A model generated the notes under the pieces. It did no database searches. It saw only the letters and a program-made list of their open reading frames with translations, and was not told where the DNA came from. Shown here piece by piece: positions 1 to 4,121 of a stretch of DNA of 8,999 bases. The stretch is from Prevotella sp. UBA7594 (lineage in GTDB: Bacteria > Bacteroidota > Bacteroidia > Bacteroidales > Bacteroidaceae). The position numbers were made by a program, and so were the translations under genes. The stretch is taken from assembly GCA_002490315.1 (NCBI GenBank), contig DLKG01000004.1:1763-10761 (forward strand). The letters are read 5' to 3'. The number at the start of each line of letters is the position of its first letter. Position 1 is the stretch's first letter.

Positions 1-318
1 TGCCGTGTTGCCGCAGTGTATCAACACGCCTGAGTAGCCCGGCACTCCCATAATTCTCGGCAGTCTGCCTCCGCAGAACTTGTACTGCTGTCTGCCTCCG
101 AAGCGCGGCGACACTGTTTTCATGTCGATAAGGTAGCGACCGGTGGGGATGGCTGTTTCTCCGTGTACCTTCATGCCGCATATCTGCGCGTCGCTCATGC
201 TTGACGTCAGTCCTCTATCTCTATCTTCGAGCGTGTCGCAGACGTACTGCTTGTCAGCGTAGAGCTTACCGATTGTGTAGCCCGGCTTGCGGGCAATACG
301 TTTCAATTTTATTTCCAT
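1..318 (-). CDS. DUF5675 family protein, 3' part missing (phage lysis region)
   Basis: The first 106 residues are visible, starting MEIKLKRIARKPGYTIGKL, and the frame stays open to the window edge, so the C-terminus is missing. The family is recognised by 'GYTIGKLY', 'CDTLEDRDRGL' near residues 28-38, the conserved 'TAIPTGRY' and the late 'LPRIMGVPGYSGVLIHCGNT'. Family members continue with a D-T-x-G-C-I motif after the HxGNT motif. That His/Cys pairing resembles L,D-transpeptidase-like folds, which is inference and not proven function. In Bacteroidetes phages the family usually sits beside holin or endolysin genes, as here, 12 nt downstream of a small two-helix membrane protein. The ATG at 318 follows an A-rich leader with no Shine-Dalgarno. 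A lysis or cell-wall role is likely but unproven. The family assignment is strong. Confidence 0.88.
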   Translation of the reverse strand, partial: MEIKLKRIARKPGYTIGKLYADKQYVCDTLEDRDRGLTSSMSDAQICGMKVHGETAIPTGRYLIDMKTVSPRFGGRQQYKFCGGRLPRIMGVPGYSGVLIHCGNTA

Positions 319-330
319 AGTATTTTGTTT

Positions 331-558
331 TTAGTTTAATAATTTATTATAGAACAAAGTATTCGCCACAATGCCTGCCGCCACTGCGATGCAGCCTCGT
401 AGCAGGTCGCTCTTGCTCCACTTGCCGCTATAGTAATGGCAGCGGTCGTTGTCTTCATGGATGATTAATGCCAATAGCGCGAATCCTCCGCCAAAGAGCG
501 CGGCGATGCCGAAATATGCCGCCATGCCCATAATATTGTTTCTTGTTGTCTTGTTCAT
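331..558 (-). CDS. small two-helix membrane protein, holin-like
   Basis: This 75-residue protein has two predicted membrane segments, about residues 13-33 (Gly/Ala/Leu-rich) and 52-70. A charged, His/Asp-rich loop (HEDNDRCHYY) lies between them, with basic residues at both ends. Size and topology fit a class II holin, which would open the inner membrane to release or trigger the lysis enzyme. It lies between a polytopic membrane protein and a DUF5675 gene, a normal place for a holin. The ATG at 558 directly abuts a heptanucleotide repeat that supplies AGGAG motifs; the second unit upstream puts GGAG 9 nt from the ATG. Methionines at residues 10 and 12 are alternative starts. No named holin family is recognised, so the role is inferred from topology and context. 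Confidence 0.7.
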   Translation of the reverse strand: MNKTTRNNIMGMAAYFGIAALFGGGFALLALIIHEDNDRCHYYSGKWSKSDLLRGCIAVAAGIVANTLFYNKLLN

Positions 559-560
559 AA

Positions 561-623
561 CTCCTAACTCCTAATTCGTAATTCCTAACTTCTAACTTCT
601 AACTCCTAACTCCTAATTCCTAA
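561..623. repeat. nine-unit heptanucleotide tandem repeat (minus strand TTAGGAR)
   Basis: Nine contiguous 7-nt units run in exact phase. On the plus strand the variants are CTCCTAA (four copies), TTCCTAA (two), CTTCTAA (two) and TTCGTAA (one). On the coding (minus) strand they read TTAGGAG/TTAGGAA/TTAGAAG/TTACGAA. Because 7 is not a multiple of 3, the array places stops in all three frames of both strands, TAG on the minus strand and TAA on the plus strand. It also offers AGGAG-like motifs at 7-nt intervals. The TAG stop of the upstream membrane gene (620-622) lies in the last unit, and the downstream holin-like gene starts 2 nt after the first unit. It fills the whole intergenic gap. Confidence 0.9.
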
Positions 624-1075
624 CTCAACAATACCCCATACGGTATCGCCAGCCCGAACATTTCCGCATTTACCCACCTTCCCTTTTCGTCAAGCGGATA
701 AATCAGCGCATACAGCAAGGCGAGCGACACGGGAACACCCGGCTTAACCGTCAGTCCCCAAAGCACTGCAAACACTGCCGCCAAAGCAGCAGCCCACTTG
801 TGCACACTGCTTTCCTCGTCCTTATAGTGGGGAGTAGCAGCCACGAACATCAGAGCCGCAGGAGCAAGGAAGCCAAGGAACTGAAAGTTCTCCGGTGCCC
901 GTTCTATCATCGGCGGCATCAGCAGAGCTGCCGACAAGCCGATGCAAAGGCTAAAGAGCCATGCACCGCCCTTGTAGGCATAGTCAGAGACAACCTCTTG
1001 TCTGCCATATAGCCATAACATCGTATAGATATAGGATGCAAGGAGAGCCAAGGATAACATCGTCATCACTATCAT
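620..1075 (-). CDS. polytopic membrane protein of unknown function in the lysis region
   Basis: This 151-residue, very hydrophobic protein has five or six predicted membrane segments, near residues 4-24, 37-56, 65-81, 92-110, 114-127 and possibly 136-150. The short loops are charged (GRQEV, ERAPENF, HYKDEESSVHK, PLDEKGRW). I do not recognise a named family. Its position just before a holin-like gene suggests a lysis accessory, alternative holin or superinfection-exclusion protein, but this is inference only. It starts 4 nt after the DUF4376-type gene. A GGAGG at 1085-1089, inside the end of that upstream gene, sits 9 nt before the ATG and supports this start; methionines 4 and 6 are alternatives. 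Its TAG stop lies inside the heptanucleotide repeat. Confidence 0.72.
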   Translation of the reverse strand: MIVMTMLSLALLASYIYTMLWLYGRQEVVSDYAYKGGAWLFSLCIGLSAALLMPPMIERAPENFQFLGFLAPAALMFVAATPHYKDEESSVHKWAAALAAVFAVLWGLTVKPGVPVSLALLYALIYPLDEKGRWVNAEMFGLAIPYGVLLS

Positions 1076-1079
1076 ACGC

Positions 1080-1595
1080 CTACACCTCCATTTTCAGTTG
1101 TTCGGGATAGCCTGCCGTTACGTCATAGGCAATCACCTTGTCAATATCTGTCATGTCGTTCACCTCCGCCTTGTGAGCAGCCGTTACGTTGAAGCACTGC
1201 AAAGCGTACATCTCAAGCGCAGAGAGCAGCTGAATAGCCTTGTCACAATCCACCTCCAGCCTGATGTCGCCGAGCCACAGCGTCGTCGTCTTGTTGCCTG
1301 CTGCCTTGGCGATAGTCGTTGAGTTCATCAGACCCACACGTGTCGCCTTATCGAGCCACACCGTCTGCCCGTTCAACACAAACCCATTTACCTTGTCGGA
1401 CGTGTCGTAAGCCGCAATCTCCGCTATTTTACTCTGCTTCGCCTGCTCCAACTTCTCCGCCTCCGTCGGCACTGGCTCCACGTACTCCTCGTAGCCTGCC
1501 TTTACAAGCATCTCCTCAGTCGGGTTGCACACTACGCATCCGTTTAGTTCTATGGTGTCGGATGCGAAGACACCGTTCTTAATCCATTGTTTCAT
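1080..1595 (-). CDS. DUF4376-type phage tail protein
   Basis: This 171-residue protein begins with a short phage-type N-terminus (W-I-K-N-G, then CNPTEEMLVKAGYEEY around residues 23-38). A Pro/Glu/Lys helical linker follows (about 40-60). The DUF4376-like domain covers about residues 55-168. Its landmarks are 'VNGFVLNGQTVWLDKATR' near 69-86, 'TTTLWLGDIRLEV' near 103-115, the 'ALEMYALQCFNVTAAH' helix and the terminal 'AYDVTAGYP'. The family is found next to tail fibre genes in many phages and is often regarded as a fibre-associated or fibre-assembly protein. That position is kept here, 3 nt downstream of a receptor-binder candidate and before the lysis region. There is no Shine-Dalgarno; the leader is A-rich. 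The biochemical role is unproven. Confidence 0.8.
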   Translation of the reverse strand: MKQWIKNGVFASDTIELNGCVVCNPTEEMLVKAGYEEYVEPVPTEAEKLEQAKQSKIAEIAAYDTSDKVNGFVLNGQTVWLDKATRVGLMNSTTIAKAAGNKTTTLWLGDIRLEVDCDKAIQLLSALEMYALQCFNVTAAHKAEVNDMTDIDKVIAYDVTAGYPEQLKMEV

Positions 1596-1598
1596 AAT

Positions 1599-2186
1599 CT
1601 ATTGTTTTTTAATCATTTCTGTAAAATCAAAGAACTTCCCCGACACCTTATCAAATAGTCCGTTCTTTCCGTCCCTTAGCCGCTTGACAGGTTGTAAATC
1701 CATCTTCTGGCCATTGCCATCGTCTATGATTAGGTAATAGAGCTTGACTTTGTCTAACCATGCCCAGTTATTGGATACTACCATGTTTTCGCCAATAGTG
1801 AGCTCGTAATTTAGTCCGTAATTAACACCTAATTCATATACTCCATTTTTATTGGTTACTGCGGAATTTTTTGACAAGCTTACGAATTTCACCGTGATAG
1901 GTTCAGCATCGCTTTTCGCCACTTTGTTTGCTACTGTGCCTTTTAGGTTGTAGCAGAAATATCCGGCATTGTCAAAGCCTAATGATAAAAAGTTTTTATA
2001 ATCCTTATTTGTATGCAAAAAAGATGCATAATATTTGCGAATCGGTCTATATATTTTGATTTTGATACTCATATTTGGTGTCGTTTTAATTCCTAAAGGA
2101 ATATTCTTACGATATGAGTCTATAAACTCCAAATACTCGAGTCTCTTATATCGATTCAGCCTCATTCTTCGTCTCAAACCTCTCAT
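1599..2186 (-). CDS. putative phage appendage/receptor-binding protein, LamG-like, paralogue A
   Basis: This 195-residue protein is a diverged sister of the next gene upstream. The two share an N-terminal aromatic-RLEYL motif (residues 13-19 here) and a C-terminal KR-x-DG-x-x-G-[LM]-[FY]-D-x-V-x-x-KF motif (168-185 here). These bracket a beta-rich, aromatic central part. The family is a common small phage appendage protein in gut phages and is thought to have a concanavalin/LamG-like fold for binding surface glycans. Here the usual 'STGTQYIDTGI' segment is degenerate (FIDSYRKNIPLGIK), and the Gly-rich C-terminal tail seen in the sister is replaced by FDFTEMIKKQ. AGGAGG lies 5 nt before the ATG inside a hairpin; Met8 is a less likely start. 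Composition is much more AT-rich than the flanks. Receptor binding is inferred. Confidence 0.72.
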   Translation of the reverse strand: MRGLRRRMRLNRYKRLEYLEFIDSYRKNIPLGIKTTPNMSIKIKIYRPIRKYYASFLHTNKDYKNFLSLGFDNAGYFCYNLKGTVANKVAKSDAEPITVKFVSLSKNSAVTNKNGVYELGVNYGLNYELTIGENMVVSNNWAWLDKVKLYYLIIDDGNGQKMDLQPVKRLRDGKNGLFDKVSGKFFDFTEMIKKQ

Positions 2187-2215
2187 GCCGCCCTCCTTTC
2201 TCCGCAGGACGGCAT
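2185..2215 (-). promoter_or_regulatory. RNA hairpin over the RBS and start codon of paralogue A
   Basis: A 10-bp stem (ATGCCGTCCT with AGGGCGGCAT, one G-U pair) and an 11-nt loop lie in the 42-nt gap between the two receptor-binder genes. The 3' arm contains the A and U of the paralogue A start codon. The ribosome binding site AGGAGG (2192-2197) is split between that arm and the loop. As RNA the fold should limit ribosome access unless opened, for instance by ribosomes arriving from the upstream gene. There is no U-tract, so it is not a typical intrinsic terminator. Confidence 0.6.
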
Positions 2216-2228
2216 AAGAATGTAAAGT

Positions 2229-2870
2229 CTACGGCTTACCCCCCGTAAAGGCTACGCCGTTAGGCGAGGTGTAGAATTTTCTTCCTACGAGGTCGTACAT
2301 ACCAATCACGCCATCACTCTTGCGCTTGGCAGGAATGAAATGGGCATCCAAATCTTTATTTGAGTCTTTTGTGATTTTTATTTGAAAAATTTTGTGCTCA
2401 CTAACATTGTTAAAAGAGTTGTCTATATTCTCATTTTTATCTCCCGAATAAACTTTGCTTGCAAATAGCAACAGATTATTATTATTATTATTATTGGTGC
2501 CTGTACTCACGTAAGCAACTGCGTTGTTGAGATATAGTATCCTTCCAAAGCCCTTTATATTTGTAAGTATATCATGCCCAATTGAAAAGTTATTACCTAA
2601 CTCCCCTACGTCATAGCGCATCCCTTTTGGGTATGCTGCCGAGAAGAATAACACGCTATTTGTGTTGGCATTAGTGTTTCTTGCGCACCAAAGGCAAGCT
2701 GCATACGAAATCACTTTCACTTTTGCATACAAATCTATGTCTATATAAAATGTTTTGGCTGTAATGCCTGTATCAATATATGCGTTTTTATTTACATATA
2801 AATACTCCAACCTCTGATAGCTTGATGGTAATCGGTTGGTTGCCATCATTTTCCTTCTCTCTGTCCTCAT
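2229..2870 (-). CDS. putative phage appendage/receptor-binding protein, LamG-like, paralogue B
   Basis: This 213-residue protein starts, after a basic leader, with LPSSYQRLEYL at residues 14-24, followed by AYIDTGI (30-36). It ends with FIPAKRKSDGVIGMYDLVG (178-196), KFY and a Gly-rich tail (PNGVAFTGG). These end motifs define a widespread phage appendage family thought to adopt a LamG/concanavalin-like fold and bind surface sugars. The centre is rich in Asn and aromatic residues and includes seven consecutive Asn (126-132). The ATG at 2870 overlaps the stop of the collagen-like fibre gene in an ATGA arrangement, with AGGAGG 7 nt upstream, which favours this start over Met8/Met9. Neighbours place it at the tip of the adsorption apparatus. 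Composition is unusually AT-rich. Family assignment is good; ligand unknown. Confidence 0.8.
   Translation of the reverse strand: MRTERRKMMATNRLPSSYQRLEYLYVNKNAYIDTGITAKTFYIDIDLYAKVKVISYAACLWCARNTNANTNSVLFFSAAYPKGMRYDVGELGNNFSIGHDILTNIKGFGRILYLNNAVAYVSTGTNNNNNNNLLLFASKVYSGDKNENIDNSFNNVSEHKIFQIKITKDSNKDLDAHFIPAKRKSDGVIGMYDLVGRKFYTSPNGVAFTGGKP
2475..2495. repeat. (ATT)7 trinucleotide microsatellite inside paralogue B
   Basis: Seven perfect ATT units on the plus strand read as seven AAT (Asn) codons, residues 126-132 of paralogue B. Slippage would change the number of Asn residues without breaking the frame. Confidence 0.95.
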
Positions 2871-4117
2871 ACGCTTTCCTCCTCTGTATTAATACCCCAC
2901 GTCTGCACAAGTCCATAATACTTGCCACCCGTGTATCTGATGTTAAACTCGTAATGCGTATTTGCTTCCACGCTTGGTGTCTCCGCCCACACCACATCAA
3001 CAGGGAAAGTCACCGTCGGCGCAGTTGTCCCCGTGTCAAAGCTGCCAGAATACTCGTTCACGATGCCTGTCTCCGTCGGCGCATTAAGCGTCAGCGTCAG
3101 ACTCTCACCGACCGTGATGTCGTACACCTTGTTGGCATCCATGGCTACCGTTGTCTCCGAAGTCGGTGTTTCCACGACTGGCAACTTTACGATGTCAAGA
3201 TACTTGTTCAGCTCGTTGGCGGCATCTGTGGCAGGCTTCTTTAGCCCCTCAATCTCCTCTGCCGTGAAGTCCTCGTAAGTGAATGGGTCGCCCTTCACAC
3301 CTTGGATTCCTTGCTCTCCCTGCGCTCCAGTGTCGCCCTTCACGCCCTGCTCGCCTTGAACACCTTTTTCGCCACGCTCTCCTTGCAAGCCTTGGTCACC
3401 CTTGTCACCCTTATCGCCTTTCTCACCTTTCTCACCTTTGAGCGAAGCCAACTCTTCGGGCGTGAAGTCGGCAAAGGTAAAGGCATCGCCCTTGTCTCCC
3501 TTGAGTTGCATGAGGTCAAACTCCTTCTTTTCGCCGCTTGGACGGACGATATTCAAGTCTGTGCCCTCAATGTCAATATCCACGTTCTGTACTTTCGTCA
3601 GCGCTCCGTCTATCTGTCCTGCCGCATCGTTGGCTTTCTTCACAGCTTCGTCGGCGTTGCTTACTGCCGAGTCCACTTTTCCCAGTGCCACATTCGTGTC
3701 CGTAATCAACTGCTCCAGCTCCACGCTTGGCGGCAGAATAGCTACAGCCGTGTCCATCTCCACACTATCCTCGCCTTCTATCAACTCGCCGTCAAACGAC
3801 GTGTCGGCAGAAGCGTTGTTGTCTACGATTTGAAACTGCTCGTACTCGTTGCTGCGCCAGTCGTTGCCGAAAATCTTGCCGCGCACCTCAAGGGCGTAAA
3901 CGCCGACAGCAAGAGCATCGCCCTCGACACGCGCCAGAAGCACGTTGTCGGCAGAGGCGTCAATCGTGCAGGAAAGATTGATTCTGCGATAAGCGTTAAC
4001 TATTCTCACCGCCAAATTAGTACACGCAGGTAGCGGGAAAGCAACCTGCTCTCCGTCTACCATCTTCGCAACCGGTATGCGGAGCGTAAAGTCATTGCCT
4101 TTTACTATTTTCTTCAT
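2867..4117 (-). CDS. phage tail fibre/baseplate protein with BppU-like N-terminus and collagen-like block
   Basis: The protein has 416 residues. Residues 1-100 look like a BppU-type baseplate domain: 'KGNDFTLRIPV' at the start, then paired beta strands to 'EYEQFQIVDN'. A low-complexity acidic linker (101-130) follows. A helical coiled-coil segment (about 131-180, 'VALGKVDSAVSNADEAVKKAN') comes next. Then there are 17 uninterrupted Gly-X-Y triplets (228-278), rich in GEK/GDK/GEQ, which should form a trimeric collagen-like stalk. Residues 295-416 form a beta-rich C-terminal domain ending in TEEESV. Matching DFT-EE motifs flank the collagen block. The role is a trimeric fibre joining the baseplate to receptor binders, inferred from this architecture. 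The ATG lies 4 nt after the 771-aa gene. The last codons also form the AGGAGG ribosome binding site of the next gene, whose ATG overlaps this stop. Confidence 0.85.
   Translation of the reverse strand: MKKIVKGNDFTLRIPVAKMVDGEQVAFPLPACTNLAVRIVNAYRRINLSCTIDASADNVLLARVEGDALAVGVYALEVRGKIFGNDWRSNEYEQFQIVDNNASADTSFDGELIEGEDSVEMDTAVAILPPSVELEQLITDTNVALGKVDSAVSNADEAVKKANDAAGQIDGALTKVQNVDIDIEGTDLNIVRPSGEKKEFDLMQLKGDKGDAFTFADFTPEELASLKGEKGEKGDKGDKGDQGLQGERGEKGVQGEQGVKGDTGAQGEQGIQGVKGDPFTYEDFTAEEIEGLKKPATDAANELNKYLDIVKLPVVETPTSETTVAMDANKVYDITVGESLTLTLNAPTETGIVNEYSGSFDTGTTAPTVTFPVDVVWAETPSVEANTHYEFNIRYTGGKYYGLVQTWGINTEEESV
2878..2883 (-). promoter_or_regulatory. strong ribosome binding site that decides the start of paralogue B
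   Basis: AGGAGG on the minus strand, 7 nt before the ATG at 2870, lies within the Glu-Glu-Glu-Ser-Val codons at the end of the fibre gene. A perfect Shine-Dalgarno is uncommon for Bacteroidetes-type genes and supports Met1 over Met8/Met9. The ATGA overlap also allows translational coupling to the fibre gene. Confidence 0.7.
3284..3436 (-). repeat. collagen-like Gly-X-Y coding repeat (17 triplets)
   Basis: This is a 9-nt-period coding repeat encoding Gly-X-Y with charged X/Y residues (GEK, GDK, GDQ, GER, GEQ, GVK) and no interruption over 51 residues. Lys-Gly-Asp/Glu triplets are typical of bacterial and phage collagens, where they stabilise the triple helix without hydroxyproline. Confidence 0.93.
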
Positions 4118-4121
4118 ATTG

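Noticed and set aside
561..623. CRISPR array or telomere-like repeat
   Set aside because: Units are 7 nt with no spacers, and the sequence TTAGGAR is not a telomeric unit in this context. It is a short tandem repeat.
2185..2215. Intrinsic transcription terminator
   Set aside because: There is a good stem but no U-tract after the 3' arm, and the arm carries the RBS and start codon of the next gene.
2229..2870. Diversity-generating retroelement target (Asn-rich receptor binder)
   Set aside because: No reverse transcriptase, template repeat or C-terminal variable repeat is visible. The Asn run is a simple ATT microsatellite and lies mid-protein.
3471..3482. Second TAnnTTTG-like match (TACCTTTG) inside the collagen-like gene
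   Set aside because: It lies deep in coding sequence, encodes part of the FTFADFT motif, and has no gene start nearby downstream.
3302..4033. 243-codon plus-strand open frame opposite the collagen-like gene
   Set aside because: It is antisense to the Gly-X-Y repeat and coiled coil, whose biased codons remove stops on the other strand. Its Leu/Thr/Phe-rich product has no domain logic, and the minus-strand reading is clearly a real protein.
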